DNA of 64,000 bases from QHVT01 sp036399015. Its GTDB lineage: Bacteria; Acidobacteriota; Thermoanaerobaculia; Gp7-AA8. The notes below the pieces were generated by a model, which was given only the letters and a program-made list of their open reading frames with translations, did not search any database and had not been told where the DNA came from. The position numbers were made by a program, and so were the translations under genes. The DNA is taken from the NCBI GenBank assembly GCA_036399015.1, contig DASWNW010000038.1, forward strand, positions 1 to 64,000, in the 5' to 3' direction. This document shows, one piece after another, positions 16,447 through 25,362 of this stretch (position 1 is its first letter; the number at the start of each line of letters is the position of its first letter).

Positions 16447-18201
16447 TCACACATGCCTCACCGGCAGCGTGACCACGAACGTGGCCCCCTCTCCCGGTTT
16501 TCCATGCGCGCGGATCTCTCCACCGTGACGCTCGGCTATTTTGCGACAGATCGCCAGTCCGATGCCGGTTCCCTCGTATTTGGCGCGCGCGTGCAGCCGC
16601 TCGAACATGGTGAAGATGCGGTCGGCGTGCTTCTCCTCGAAGCCGATGCCGTTGTCGGAGACGGTGATCCGGCAGCGGCCGTCGACGATCTCTCCGCTGA
16701 TCTCGACCTCCGGCGGCACGCCCGGGTTGTGGAACTTGAGCGCGTTGCCGGCGAGGTTCTGGAAGAGTTGGCGCATCTGCGTCGGGTCGGCCTCGATGAC
16801 CGGCATCGGACCGATGGTGACGCGCCCCCCGGTCTGCTGGATGCGCGCCTCGAGGTCTTTGACCACCTCCGACGCGACGCGCGCGAGCTCGACGCGGACG
16901 AACGGCTGCGCCTTGGTGGTCACGCGGGAGAAGGAGAGGAGGTCGTTGATCAGCACCTGCATCCGGTTCGCGGCCGACTGCATCCGCTCGATGTAGTCGC
17001 GCGCCTGCGCGTCGAGCGCCGCGGCGTGCTTGCTCTTGAGCAGGTCGCCGAAGGCCTGGATCTTCCGCAGCGGCTCCTGGAGATCGTGCGAGGCGACATA
17101 GGCGAAGTCCTCGAGCTCGCGGTTGCTCTGCTCGAGCCGGGTCATGGCGTCGCGCAGCTCCTCCTCGGCGCGTTTGCGCGCGCGGATGTCGCGGGCGATG
17201 ACGACCGCCCCCTCCTGCACGTCCCCCTCCCCCACCGGCGAGATGGAGACGCTGACGTCGATGCCGTAGCCGTCGCCGTGGCGGAAGACGCGCTCCTGGT
17301 CGCGGATCGGGCCGCGGCGCGCGAGGTCGCGCAGCGTGCGGGAGATCGTGTCGTGCACCGGCGCCTCTTCGAGGCGGTCGATGGAGCGGCCGAGCAGGTC
17401 GGAGTCGCGATAGCCGAGGAGCTCGTGCACGGAGTGGTTCACGACGCGGATGCAGCCGCCGGCGTCGACGACGAAGAGGGCGTCGGCCATCGTGTCGAGG
17501 ATCTGCCGCGACGCACGCGCGGCGGTGATCGGCTGGAAGCGGTGGCGGCGGATGGTGCCCCAGGCGACGGCCATGAAGGCGAGCACCGGCAGGTAGCTCA
17601 TCGGGCGCATGTCCACGCCGAACATCGGCAGCCAGTCGAGCGTGGCGACGTAGACGACGAGGAAGCTGATCATCAGCTTCGCCACGCGCCGGCGGCGCTG
17701 GCGTTCCTCGCTGCGGCGCCACTCGGCGATCCCCTCGAGGAGCTGGGTCCCGAGCGCGCCGGCGAAGTAGATCAGGAACGGCACCGTGGCCGCGCCGCGC
17801 ACGGGATAGAAGCCCCAGGGGTGGCGAATCACGCCCGCGGTCATGCCGCCGGTGAACAGGGTCACGCCGGCGAAGCCGGCCGCGACGACCCAGGCGGCCG
17901 TGATGAGCAGCCGCCGCGAGGAGCGCAGCCGGAGCGCGGTGGCGGTGAAGTCGTAGATCGCGGCGGGGAGGAAGCAGACCGCGGCGAGGGCGATGCGCGC
18001 GGCGACCGTCGCCGCCTCGGGGCCGCGCGCGGAGAACATCGCCGCGAAGCCGCTGAACCAGATCGCGACCAGCACGATCATCGCGCAGAACAGCACCGCC
18101 ACACGCGACGCCTTCTGCCGCGCGTAGATCACCCCAGCCAGCACGTAGAGCGCGAGAGCCACGATCGCCCAGGGAAGGGCGAAGGCGTTGAAGGTGAACA
18201 T
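16447..18201 (-). CDS. membrane histidine kinase with 7TM-like sensor, PAS and phytochrome-type HisKA
   Basis: A 584-aa protein. The N-terminal third has about seven hydrophobic segments resembling the N-terminal 7TM region of histidine kinases. A PAS domain follows (ILDTMADALFVVDAGGCIRV), then HisKA with phospho-acceptor in FAYVASHDLQEPLRKIQAF, then HATPase_c (N box NLAGNALKF, G boxes DNGIGF and GTGIGLAI). The HDLQEPLRK box is typical of kinases that pass phosphate to Rcp1-like regulators, and such a gene follows. ATG 18201 is used; it is divergent from the nitronate monooxygenase gene, 28 bp away. Confidence 0.92.
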   Translation of the reverse strand: MFTFNAFALPWAIVALALYVLAGVIYARQKASRVAVLFCAMIVLVAIWFSGFAAMFSARGPEAATVAARIALAAVCFLPAAIYDFTATALRLRSSRRLLITAAWVVAAGFAGVTLFTGGMTAGVIRHPWGFYPVRGAATVPFLIYFAGALGTQLLEGIAEWRRSEERQRRRRVAKLMISFLVVYVATLDWLPMFGVDMRPMSYLPVLAFMAVAWGTIRRHRFQPITAARASRQILDTMADALFVVDAGGCIRVVNHSVHELLGYRDSDLLGRSIDRLEEAPVHDTISRTLRDLARRGPIRDQERVFRHGDGYGIDVSVSISPVGEGDVQEGAVVIARDIRARKRAEEELRDAMTRLEQSNRELEDFAYVASHDLQEPLRKIQAFGDLLKSKHAAALDAQARDYIERMQSAANRMQVLINDLLSFSRVTTKAQPFVRVELARVASEVVKDLEARIQQTGGRVTIGPMPVIEADPTQMRQLFQNLAGNALKFHNPGVPPEVEISGEIVDGRCRITVSDNGIGFEEKHADRIFTMFERLHARAKYEGTGIGLAICRKIAERHGGEIRAHGKPGEGATFVVTLPVRHV

Positions 18202-18229
18202 GAGGTTCCGCGAGAATACACTCTCGCCG

Positions 18230-19303
18230 ATGGCTCTCTGGTCGAACGCCTTCACCCGCGCGGCCCGCCTCGAGCTTCCGATCGTGCAGGCGCCGATGGC
18301 GGGCGGATCGACGACTCCGGAGCTGGTCGCCGCCGTCTCCAACGCCGGCGCCCTCGGATCGTACGCGGCCGCATACGCGCAGCCGGCGGAGATCGCCGCG
18401 GCCATCGACGCGATCCGCGCACGGACGCCCCGCCCGTTCGCGGTGAACGTCTTCGCGCCGCACCCGGCCGGAGAGCCGGGCGACGCGGCGGCGATGCTGG
18501 AGGTGATGGCGCGGCTCTACGCGGAGCTGGGGCTCGCGCCGCCGTCGCTGCCGGCACGGCCGCCGATCGTCCTCGACGAGCAGCTCGCGGTGCTGCTGGA
18601 GACGCGCGTGCCGATCGTCAGCTTCACGTTCGGCGTGCTGCCGGAAGACGCGATCGCGGCGTTGAAAGGGGGCGGCGCGTTGCTCGTCGGAACCGCCACC
18701 ACGGTCGCCGAGGCGATCGCGCTGGAGCGCCGCGGCGTCGACGCCGTCGTGGCGCAGGGAAGCGAGGCGGGCGGGCATCGCGGCAGCTTCGACACCGCGG
18801 GGCCGGCCGGGATGATCGGGACGATGGCGCTCGTGCCGCAGATCGCCGGCGCGGTCGACGTGCCGGTGATCGCCGCCGGCGGGATCATGGACGGACGGGG
18901 CATCGTCGCCGCGCACGCGCTCGGAGCCAGCGCCGTGCAGCTCGGGACCGCGTTTTTGACCTGCGACGAGAGCGGGATGCCGCGCGCCGTGAAGGACGCG
19001 CTGCTCGGCGCGAACGAGAACGATACGGTGGTCACCGACGCGATGACGGGCCGCCACGGACGCGCGGTGCGCAACCGCCTCATCGCCACGCTCGAGGCGG
19101 CGGGTGTCCCGCCCCTCGGCTTCGCCTGGCAGAGCGCCCTCCTCGGCGGCCTCCGGCGCGCCGCGGTCGAGCAGGGCCGCGCCGACCTCCTCCCGCTCTT
19201 CGCCGGCCAGGGCCTCCGCCTCCTCCGCACCGGCCCCGCCGGCGAGCTCGTACGCGCGCTGGCGCGCGAGGCGGAGGAGACCATGGGCGCGCTGGGCTCC
19301 TAG
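18230..19303 (+). CDS. nitronate monooxygenase
   Basis: A 357-aa FMN-dependent TIM-barrel enzyme of the NMO/2-nitropropane dioxygenase family. It opens with ELPIVQAPMAGGSTTPELVAAVSNAGALGS, has the VVAQGSEAGGHRG active-site segment (the His is the expected catalytic base region) and the AAGGIMDGRG and GASAVQLGTAFL phosphate-binding strands. Members oxidise propionate-3-nitronate and other alkyl nitronates to carbonyl products. ATG at 18230 is preferred over 18188, which lies within the divergent kinase's 5' region. No obvious operon partner. Confidence 0.93.
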   Translation: MALWSNAFTRAARLELPIVQAPMAGGSTTPELVAAVSNAGALGSYAAAYAQPAEIAAAIDAIRARTPRPFAVNVFAPHPAGEPGDAAAMLEVMARLYAELGLAPPSLPARPPIVLDEQLAVLLETRVPIVSFTFGVLPEDAIAALKGGGALLVGTATTVAEAIALERRGVDAVVAQGSEAGGHRGSFDTAGPAGMIGTMALVPQIAGAVDVPVIAAGGIMDGRGIVAAHALGASAVQLGTAFLTCDESGMPRAVKDALLGANENDTVVTDAMTGRHGRAVRNRLIATLEAAGVPPLGFAWQSALLGGLRRAAVEQGRADLLPLFAGQGLRLLRTGPAGELVRALAREAEETMGALGS

Positions 19304-19341
19304 CTGGTGGAGCGGCGGCTGGGCCTAGGGAGACTTGCGAA

Positions 19342-20226
19342 CTACTGCGTCTTATCGACAGACCGAATCACGATCCGGGGCGCCGACGGGGGGAGCAACG
19401 GTCTCGGCTCGGGGGATTGCTGTTGCTTGCCACCTTCAGTGTCGGAAGTCAGAAACACATCGCGCCCGGTCAGCGAAGCCAGTCGGATCACGGCGCCGAG
19501 GGGGCGTAGGTTTCCATCGGGCGGCACGAGGCGGGTCAGTTCCACCGGCAGGTTCACGCCGGAGGTGGCGTATAGCTCCGGCATCTCAGGGAACTCCCGC
19601 TCTAATGCGGCGCGCACGGACAGAACTTCGTCCGTTTGGTGAACGTCGTCGGGATGCGACAAGCAACGCATCGTGTATCGATGGTAAAAAAGAAATCCGC
19701 CCGTCAATACAAACCCGATCGCTCCGGAGTAAATGAGCACCTTCGGGGTGAATTCCGAGCGCACGCCGGGAACACCGAGCATTTTCCTGACTTCGTCCGA
19801 CACCCCGACGAGCGTCACCGTTCCGCACGCTAGAAAGGTGACGGCGACCATGGCAAACGTCTCGAGCGCGAAGTGAAAACGGAACTGTTGTCTTTGTTCG
19901 TGGGCGTACCGTTCGTAATCCTCGAACATCAAAGCATCGCTGAGGCGATCCCTTCGCCCGATGAAAAGGTCGCGGTTCCCGCGGGTGCGAACGTAGCGCG
20001 CGATCGTCATGATGCGAACGGTTGCGTGCAACGTCAGGACGTCTACGTACAAGCACGCCAGCGGGAGCAGCGCGAGCACCGCGAGGCGCGTGAGCGGGGG
20101 TACTCCTGGTATGGAGCCGAGGGCCGTCGCGGCGACGCCGGCGATCGCGAGCAACTTCCACTTCGCCAGTTGGCTCTGTACCCGCTGCGATTCGAGAATT
20201 TCATCGCGAAGTCTGTCGTCGAGCAT
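19342..20226 (-). CDS. membrane protein of unknown function
   Basis: A 294-aa protein with two pairs of hydrophobic segments, at about 24-64 and 122-182, separated by a basic linker (RTRGNRDLFIGRRDRLSDAL), plus a soluble C-terminal domain of about 110 aa ending in a proline-rich PEPRPLLPPSAPRI tail. I do not recognise a family. Slightly lower GC and a more mixed codon choice than its neighbours are visible by eye, which may mark accessory DNA. A REP-like hairpin lies upstream at 20344. Confidence 0.75.
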   Translation of the reverse strand: MLDDRLRDEILESQRVQSQLAKWKLLAIAGVAATALGSIPGVPPLTRLAVLALLPLACLYVDVLTLHATVRIMTIARYVRTRGNRDLFIGRRDRLSDALMFEDYERYAHEQRQQFRFHFALETFAMVAVTFLACGTVTLVGVSDEVRKMLGVPGVRSEFTPKVLIYSGAIGFVLTGGFLFYHRYTMRCLSHPDDVHQTDEVLSVRAALEREFPEMPELYATSGVNLPVELTRLVPPDGNLRPLGAVIRLASLTGRDVFLTSDTEGGKQQQSPEPRPLLPPSAPRIVIRSVDKTQ

Positions 20227-20343
20227 AGAAAGCTACTCTCCGTGGTACGGACCAGACCTTGAGATCGGCTGTTCAGGTGTAGAAATGGATGTCTGGCGAA
20301 AATATGAGTCGGGGTCGCGGCGAAAGCAAGTCACAGTCCGCGC

Positions 20344-20368
20344 CGGCGGGCTGAAGCCCGCCGCTCCA
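20344..20368. repeat. REP-like hairpin repeat, copy 2
   Basis: Identical to copies 1 and 3 in the 25-bp core CGGCGGGCTGAAGCCCGCCG plus CTCCA. Beyond the core, copies 2 and 3 also share a CTCCACA-GG-ACGGGG-TAC extension, so these two are closer relatives. It lies 3' of the beta-propeller-like gene (stop at 20380), between that gene and the next minus-strand gene. Confidence 0.85.
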
Positions 20369-20379
20369 CAGGGACGGGG

Positions 20380-21372
20380 CTACTCCGCGGGGGGCAGGAC
20401 GGAGCCGTCGAATACCTGGACGATGCGCTTGCCGTCGCGCCAGACGCCGACCACCACCCGCGAACCGTCGGCGGACATGGAGAACTCATCGACGTGGTCG
20501 ACGAGCGGACGAGGGATCGCGGCACCTTGCGTCACCTCCCACAGCGACGCGCGTGACGGCTCGCTCCTCTCGCAGGGGCGCACGAACACGAACAGGCGCG
20601 ACGAGAGCGCCACGAGCCGCGGACACTGGTTTCGCGTCGGGACGGACCAGGTTGCGAGCTTCTTCGCCGTGCTCCGCTGGTAGGAATGCACGCTCGCCTC
20701 ATTCTCGCCGAACAGGAGGAACACCACGCCGCGGCCGAACTCGACGGCGCCCCTCAGTGGATGCGCCTGAGGGAAGCTCCCAATCCGCTCGATGCGGCGA
20801 CGTGCAGCGTCGATATGGAAAAGGGGCCAGGTCGTCGTTTCCTCGCGCGTGGTGCGCCGCACGAGGATCGCGGCCTCACTGAAACGCACCCCCGAAGAGC
20901 TGAGCGACTGCGCGAGCTCCTCGCGAGAGAAGTGGCGCGAGTAGAAACGGGAACCGGAAAGGACGTCAGCGAAGCCGGTTGGTTCCATGATGTCCTCGTC
21001 GCCCGTGTACTCGGTTCGCAGAATCTTCCCGGTACGCGCGTCGACCAGCAGGTCGGCGCCTCCCACATCACCGTCGGAAAGGCTCACCTCTACCCGTCGA
21101 TCGTCCACCCAATGAAGACCGATGACGAACGTCTCGTACGTTTCATTGGCTTCCGCCGCGCTCCGGCTCACGAGCTCACGGGTAGCTCCGGTCGCGATGT
21201 CGACGAGGAGGACGTCCGTGGTTTCGGTGCCGTCCGGTCGTTGTGTTGCGCGCGCCACGACGAGCCGCGTGCCGTCCGGCGACACGCGGGGGTAGACGTA
21301 GTCGTGTCCGTCGAGAACGAGAATGGGCGGCGCAACCGCCAGCGTAGCGGTCAGGATCAGGGCCGATAGCAC
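20380..21372 (-). CDS. exported beta-propeller-like protein, unknown function
   Basis: A 330-aa protein with a hydrophobic leader (LSALILTATLAVAPP) followed by repeats of propeller type. Examples are YPRVSPDGTRLVVARATQ near the N-terminus and FSMSADGSRVVVGVWRDGKR near the C-terminus, resembling TolB/PD40 WD40-like blades. Starts with GTG. No catalytic residues are evident. Flanked on both sides by near-identical REP-like hairpins (20344 and 21401). Function unknown; probably periplasmic. Confidence 0.78.
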   Translation of the reverse strand: MLSALILTATLAVAPPILVLDGHDYVYPRVSPDGTRLVVARATQRPDGTETTDVLLVDIATGATRELVSRSAAEANETYETFVIGLHWVDDRRVEVSLSDGDVGGADLLVDARTGKILRTEYTGDEDIMEPTGFADVLSGSRFYSRHFSREELAQSLSSSGVRFSEAAILVRRTTREETTTWPLFHIDAARRRIERIGSFPQAHPLRGAVEFGRGVVFLLFGENEASVHSYQRSTAKKLATWSVPTRNQCPRLVALSSRLFVFVRPCERSEPSRASLWEVTQGAAIPRPLVDHVDEFSMSADGSRVVVGVWRDGKRIVQVFDGSVLPPAE

Positions 21373-21400
21373 CTGCTCATTCTAGGTCGCGGCGATCCAG

Positions 21401-21425
21401 CGGCGGGCTGAAGCCCGCCGCTCCA
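21401..21425. repeat. REP-like hairpin repeat, copy 3
   Basis: Third copy of the GGCGGGCTGAAGCCCGCC hairpin plus GCTCCA, located between the start of the propeller-like gene (21372) and the stop of the next upstream gene (21437). With copy 2 it brackets a single gene at nearly equal distance from each end, in the same orientation. Confidence 0.85.
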
Positions 21426-21436
21426 CACGGACGGGG

Positions 21437-22420
21437 TTACTTCTGCGCTTCCTGCAGTCCGCGGCGGAGCGCCTCGTTCGTGCCGCCGAGCGCTTCGAGC
21501 GCGAGGCTGTGGAAGTTCTCGCGGTTTGCCTGCAGGACCATGTTCTTCTTGCTCTTCACGGGGCCGAAGTCGATGCCGATCTTCTGCATCGAGCCGATGA
21601 GGGCCTCGTTCGAGGACTGGTCGGCGGTGACGAACTCGCCCGGGTCGCCTTCCACGCCGATCCCGTCGGTGATGCGGGCCATCGCGCCGCCCTTTTCGTT
21701 CGCGATGTAGAAGAGGGTGTAGGCGGGGTTGGTGTAGATCGCCGCCTTCGCGTTGACCGACGCGCGGCGGGCGAACTTGCCGCCGGAGCCGCCGAGGGAG
21801 GCGAAGTCGATGTGCATGATCGGGAAGACCATGAGCGCGTCGAGCTCCTTCGCCATGGCCATGATCGCGCGGATGTTCGTCTGCCCCATCCCCTGGTCGC
21901 TGATGTCGCCGTCGAAGTTGGTGAACCAGAGCGGGATCGCGGTGGGCGAGACCACCAGGTAATCCGTCTTCGCGTCGCGCGAGCGCTTCGTGTACGGCTT
22001 CTCGGCGGTGCTGCCGGTCATCTTCATCTTCTGGAAGGAGGCGGAGGCGGTGATCGTCTCGAGAGGCACGACCTCCATCCCGCCGGCCTTCAGCTCGTCG
22101 ATCAGGTCGGCGTAGGCGGCGTCGGCGATCGCCTGCAGCGTCGGAAAGTCGACGTTGCCGAGGACCACTTCCATCGTCGCCTTCGCGCCGGAGCTCTTCC
22201 CGCCGCCGACGCCGCCGAGCCAGTCTTCCGCGCGCGCGACGACCTTGCTGCGGGTGGTGAAGATGACGCGATAGCCCGGAACCGCGATGCGCTTCGCACC
22301 CTTGGCACCGCGGATCGACTTCACGTCAACCAGCTTGCGGATGTCGGTGGTGGCGATGTCGGACGGCGCGATGGCGAAGGCCTGAACGGACAGGAAGAGG
22401 ACGAGCAGAAGACGTTTCAT
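21437..22420 (-). CDS. exported protein of unknown function
   Basis: A 327-aa protein with a clean signal peptide (MKRLLLVLFLSVQAFA) and a mature part without transmembrane segments. Notable stretches are VPGYRVIFTTRSKVVARAEDW, a glycine-rich loop GGVGGGKSSG, MEVVPLETITASASF and, later, AKAAIYTNPAYTLFYIANEKGG. The alternating strands and helices suggest an alpha/beta domain. I do not recognise the family. It has good coding character and its own upstream space of 33 bp after the phosphatase gene. Confidence 0.8.
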   Translation of the reverse strand: MKRLLLVLFLSVQAFAIAPSDIATTDIRKLVDVKSIRGAKGAKRIAVPGYRVIFTTRSKVVARAEDWLGGVGGGKSSGAKATMEVVLGNVDFPTLQAIADAAYADLIDELKAGGMEVVPLETITASASFQKMKMTGSTAEKPYTKRSRDAKTDYLVVSPTAIPLWFTNFDGDISDQGMGQTNIRAIMAMAKELDALMVFPIMHIDFASLGGSGGKFARRASVNAKAAIYTNPAYTLFYIANEKGGAMARITDGIGVEGDPGEFVTADQSSNEALIGSMQKIGIDFGPVKSKKNMVLQANRENFHSLALEALGGTNEALRRGLQEAQK

Positions 22421-22453
22421 GTCTTGGATCGCGCAGACGGCAGGAAAAGTCCC

Positions 22454-23011
22454 TCACGCCTGCCGCACGAACGTCCAGGCGCTCCAGTGGGCGGAGCGGC
22501 GGCGCGGGACGTCGGCGCGCCAGCCTTCGCTCTGCAGCGTCGCGGCGACGACGGCGCGGAAGGAGTGGTGCGTCACGGCGACCACCGTTCCTCCTGCCGC
22601 GAGCGTGGCGAGCCAGCGTGCGGCCTCACGGGCGCGTTCCTGCTCGGCGGGAGTGGCGAGCGCGCCGGAGAGCATGCGTGGCGCGAACGCGAGCGCCCAG
22701 CCGGCGAGCGGCAGCCGGAACGGGAGGTGCGGCGGCGCCAGCTCCAGCTCACGGAGGAGCGGCGAGGTTACCAGCCGCGCGGCGGGCGCGAGGAGGCGGG
22801 CCGACTCGACGGCGCGCGGGGTGTCGCTGGTCACGACCGCGCCGGCAGTCGCGGCGAGCTCGCACAGGAGCGGCGGCGGCGCCTCGTGCGCGTCGAGTCC
22901 CGCCGCCTCGTAGGCCTCGCGCCAGCGGAGGAACGCGGCGCGGTCGAGCCACCCGGCAACTGCGTGGGCGGAGCGTCCATGCCGCACCAGGACGATCCGG
23001 GAGACGCTCAC
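22454..23011 (-). CDS. histidine phosphatase family protein
   Basis: A 185-aa phosphoglycerate-mutase-like phosphatase. The catalytic RHG motif is in IVLVRHGRSAH near the N-terminus and the second catalytic histidine is in VVAVTHHSFRAVV. The GTG start at 23011 overlaps the DUF488 stop (GTGA), so the longer frame upstream is not used. The pair is translationally coupled. Targets of this branch (SixA-like phosphoprotein, nucleotide or metabolite) are unresolved. Confidence 0.88.
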   Translation of the reverse strand: MSVSRIVLVRHGRSAHAVAGWLDRAAFLRWREAYEAAGLDAHEAPPPLLCELAATAGAVVTSDTPRAVESARLLAPAARLVTSPLLRELELAPPHLPFRLPLAGWALAFAPRMLSGALATPAEQERAREAARWLATLAAGGTVVAVTHHSFRAVVAATLQSEGWRADVPRRRSAHWSAWTFVRQA

Positions 23012-23394
23012 GCGAGCGCCGCCCCACGCTCCTCGAACAGCTTGCGAAGAATCGACCGGTGGCATCGCTCCTCCCGCTCGCAGTAGCAGCCGACCGCGAA
23101 GGAGGTCTGGTGGGAGAGCGCGGCCAGGACGTCGAGCAGGCGCGCGGCGTCGGGCGCTTTCATCTCCGCGCGGTAGCGACGCTCGAAGGTCTTCCAGTCG
23201 CGGTCGTCCTCGGCGCCGAGGGCGAGAGAGACCAGCTCCTGGCTCGGCGCGAGGTTGGGCAGCCAGACGTCGTAGAAGTCGCGCGTCGCGAACTCCGCCT
23301 TCGGCACGCCGCGCGGCGGACGGCGCACGGTCCCGAGCCGCAGCCCTTCTCCCACGCTCCTCGGCGACCCGAGGCGGACCACCGTGATGGCCAC
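23008..23394 (-). CDS. DUF488 family protein (YeaO-like)
   Basis: A 128-aa protein with DUF488 hallmarks: an N-terminal strand (ITVVRLGSPRS), a WLPNLAPS segment, W-K-x-F-x(3)-Y in DWKTFERRYRAEM, and the cysteine cluster CYCEREERCHRSIL near the C-terminus. Starts at GTG 23394 with AGGAGG 6-7 bases upstream, so expression should be strong. Function is unknown for the family; a nucleic-acid or redox role has been guessed. Coupled to the histidine phosphatase. Confidence 0.9.
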   Translation of the reverse strand: MAITVVRLGSPRSVGEGLRLGTVRRPPRGVPKAEFATRDFYDVWLPNLAPSQELVSLALGAEDDRDWKTFERRYRAEMKAPDAARLLDVLAALSHQTSFAVGCYCEREERCHRSILRKLFEERGAALA

Positions 23395-23410
23395 GTTCGC
23401 ACCTCCTTAC

Positions 23411-23441
23411 CGGAGCTCCGCCGCCGCGCGGCGGAGCTCCG
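23411..23441. promoter_or_regulatory. long GC hairpin ahead of DUF488 ribosome site
   Basis: Perfect 14-bp arms CGGAGCTCCGCCGC (23411-23424) and GCGGCGGAGCTCCG (23428-23441) with a 3-base loop. On the minus strand it follows the M36 peptidase stop (23462) and ends five bases before the AGGAGG of the DUF488 gene. There is no T-tract, so it is more likely an attenuating or stabilising hairpin than an intrinsic terminator. Confidence 0.65.
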
Positions 23442-23461
23442 AGGAACCTGAGGAGGCTACG

Positions 23462-25150
23462 TTACTGGCAAACCGCCGGCTTGGCGAACGACTCGGTGAT
23501 CGCCGGCGCGGTGCAGAAGAGGCCGAAGTAGCAGGTGACGCGGCCGTCCGCGCCCTGGCCGATCCCGAACTGCGCGAACGCGTTCCAGACGATGCAGTCC
23601 TGCGCCTGCGTCGGGACCGCGGCGAGGATGCCGTCGCGCATGTCCTCGTACGCCGGCTGGGCGGGCGTGTAGTTCATGCCGTCGATCACGTAGTCGAAGA
23701 GCTGGTCCTGCGTGTAGCCGGCCGCTTCCCAGAGGGCGAGCAGGCGCCACATCGTCGCGGCGTAGATCTCGCCGTCGGCGTGGACGCTCGAGCCGGCGAC
23801 GTCGCTGTAGGTGTTCGGATAGTTCGTGTACGGGAAGCGGCGGATGCCGCCGGGCGCGGCGTACGAGTACTCGCCCATCACGTCGTTGCGATTGACGTAG
23901 AGGGCGAGCGTGTCGCCCATGCCCTCGCCGATGGCGCCGGCGAGCGGGCCGCTCATGCTGCCGATCATCCGCCAGGTCAGACCGTGACCGTACTCGTGCC
24001 AGACGATGTCGGAATCGAAGTCGCCGTCGCGATTCGGGGTGGAGCGGTTCCAGATGTACATCTGCATGCGCGGCTTGCTGCCGTCCGCGGGCGTCGCGAA
24101 GTTCGCGTTGTTCGTCCCGCCACCGTCCTGCGCCTCGGCGAGGACCGCGTCGTTGCCGAGGCCGCCCTTCCCGAAGTTGTTCGTCTGGAAGTTGCCGGCC
24201 GCCTCGTTGAAGCCGTGCCGGTACAGCTTGTCGTGGATCACGTTGTTCAAATAGAAGAGGTTCGTCACCGCCGCCATCTGATTGACCGAGACCGTCGGCG
24301 CCTGCGTCAGGTCGGCCGTGTACTCGAACGTCTTCGTCGACGACACCGGGCGCCCGCCCGTATCGGCCGCGTTGTTGTTGTCGCGGTCGAGATAGGCATC
24401 GACGTTGTTGCCGATGGTGGTGTTGTTCGTCACCCAGCCGCTCGGCGACTGCGCGTTGCCCGCGCCCGGGCCGCTGACCACGACCTGCGGCGTCACGCCG
24501 GGATGGTTCGGGAAGATCTTGTACGTGTCGGACGCGGTGCGCAGTTCGGCGTACGCGACGCGGCCGTCGCCACCGATCACGGTGTGCCACAGGTTGTTCG
24601 ACGCGTTCTCCCACGTCTCGACGAGGTAGCCCTCGGCGAGCGAGCCGCCGGCAAGCGGCACCGCGACGCGCGTGGCGGACGGCGCGCGGAACCAGAACGC
24701 GCCCGAGGCCGTCAGCGCCCGGCCGGGATGATGGAACCCGATCGCCGCGGCGATCGCCTCGTCCCCGCTGATCCGGGAGGGCGCGATCGGGCCGGGATCC
24801 ACGATGTTCTCGATAACGCTGCGGAGGCCGCGCGCATCCACCGACGCCTTCACGTACGTCCCGTAGACCGGCAGACCGGCCACGCGCTGCTCGAAGCGGA
24901 GATGAGTCACCGCTCCCCGCGAGCTCTCGTTCACCACCTGCAGCGACTGCGCGGCAGGACCGCGCCCCTTCGCGGAGAGAAAACGCTTCACCACGTCCGC
25001 ACGCCCTCCGGCGGGCGCGGCCATGAGCGAGCCGTTCCCATCCGCGCGATAGACGCGCGCGGACTTGGAGCTGAGATCGATCGGTTTCGCTGCGAAGAGC
25101 GACGGGGTTACGACGAAGACAGCAAGACACCACGACAGCACTTTGGACAC
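23462..25150 (-). CDS. M36 family metallopeptidase (fungalysin-like)
   Basis: A 562-aa secreted zinc protease. It has a signal peptide (WCLAVFVVTPSLFA), an FTP-type propeptide (around LQVVNESSRGAVTHLRFEQR and GLPVYGTYVKASVDARG), then the catalytic domain with HEYGH at 385-389 and the downstream glutamate in EGMGDTLAL. Short for an M36 enzyme: it ends soon after the catalytic domain, with no PA or repeat domains. GTG at 25150 is selected because AGGAGG sits six bases before it; a start at 25171 would include that site. It probably degrades extracellular protein. Confidence 0.92.
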   Translation of the reverse strand: MSKVLSWCLAVFVVTPSLFAAKPIDLSSKSARVYRADGNGSLMAAPAGGRADVVKRFLSAKGRGPAAQSLQVVNESSRGAVTHLRFEQRVAGLPVYGTYVKASVDARGLRSVIENIVDPGPIAPSRISGDEAIAAAIGFHHPGRALTASGAFWFRAPSATRVAVPLAGGSLAEGYLVETWENASNNLWHTVIGGDGRVAYAELRTASDTYKIFPNHPGVTPQVVVSGPGAGNAQSPSGWVTNNTTIGNNVDAYLDRDNNNAADTGGRPVSSTKTFEYTADLTQAPTVSVNQMAAVTNLFYLNNVIHDKLYRHGFNEAAGNFQTNNFGKGGLGNDAVLAEAQDGGGTNNANFATPADGSKPRMQMYIWNRSTPNRDGDFDSDIVWHEYGHGLTWRMIGSMSGPLAGAIGEGMGDTLALYVNRNDVMGEYSYAAPGGIRRFPYTNYPNTYSDVAGSSVHADGEIYAATMWRLLALWEAAGYTQDQLFDYVIDGMNYTPAQPAYEDMRDGILAAVPTQAQDCIVWNAFAQFGIGQGADGRVTCYFGLFCTAPAITESFAKPAVCQ

Positions 25151-25287
25151 TTCGGCCTCCTGTTTGAACACCGTTTGGAAATGGAAGGCCGAATGTTACG
25201 GACGTATTGCCATCTTGTCTATATTTCCGTCCAGGCGTTCCCATCCGTTCGCGGCGTGTCGCGCAGGCCGTCCCCCGATTGGTGACA

Positions 25288-25310
25288 GATGATGACCGCC
25301 GCTCATCATC
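25288..25310. promoter_or_regulatory. inverted repeat, candidate LysR-type operator
   Basis: GATGATGA-N7-TCATCATC, with perfect 8-bp arms, 53 bp before the DinB-cupin start and followed by CGATGCAG. A related arrangement (CGATGCAG, then ATGAGC-CGC-GCTCAT) lies in front of the nearby LysR gene at 27082-27107. The shared GATGA-CCGC-GCTCAT core makes it a candidate binding site for that regulator. Binding is inferred. Confidence 0.5.
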
Positions 25311-25362
25311 CGATGCAGCGTTTCGGCTGTCTCACGCGCGCGGCGGTTCGTACGATCGCCTC

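Noticed and set aside
19308..19330. Fourth copy of the REP-like hairpin
   Set aside because: Only TGGAGCGGCGG matches the inverse of the element; the stem is not intact, so at most a remnant.
16363..19509. Plus-strand frame of 1048 codons over the kinase and nitronate monooxygenase
   Set aside because: Shadow of the kinase on the opposite strand and out of frame with the monooxygenase; no motifs.
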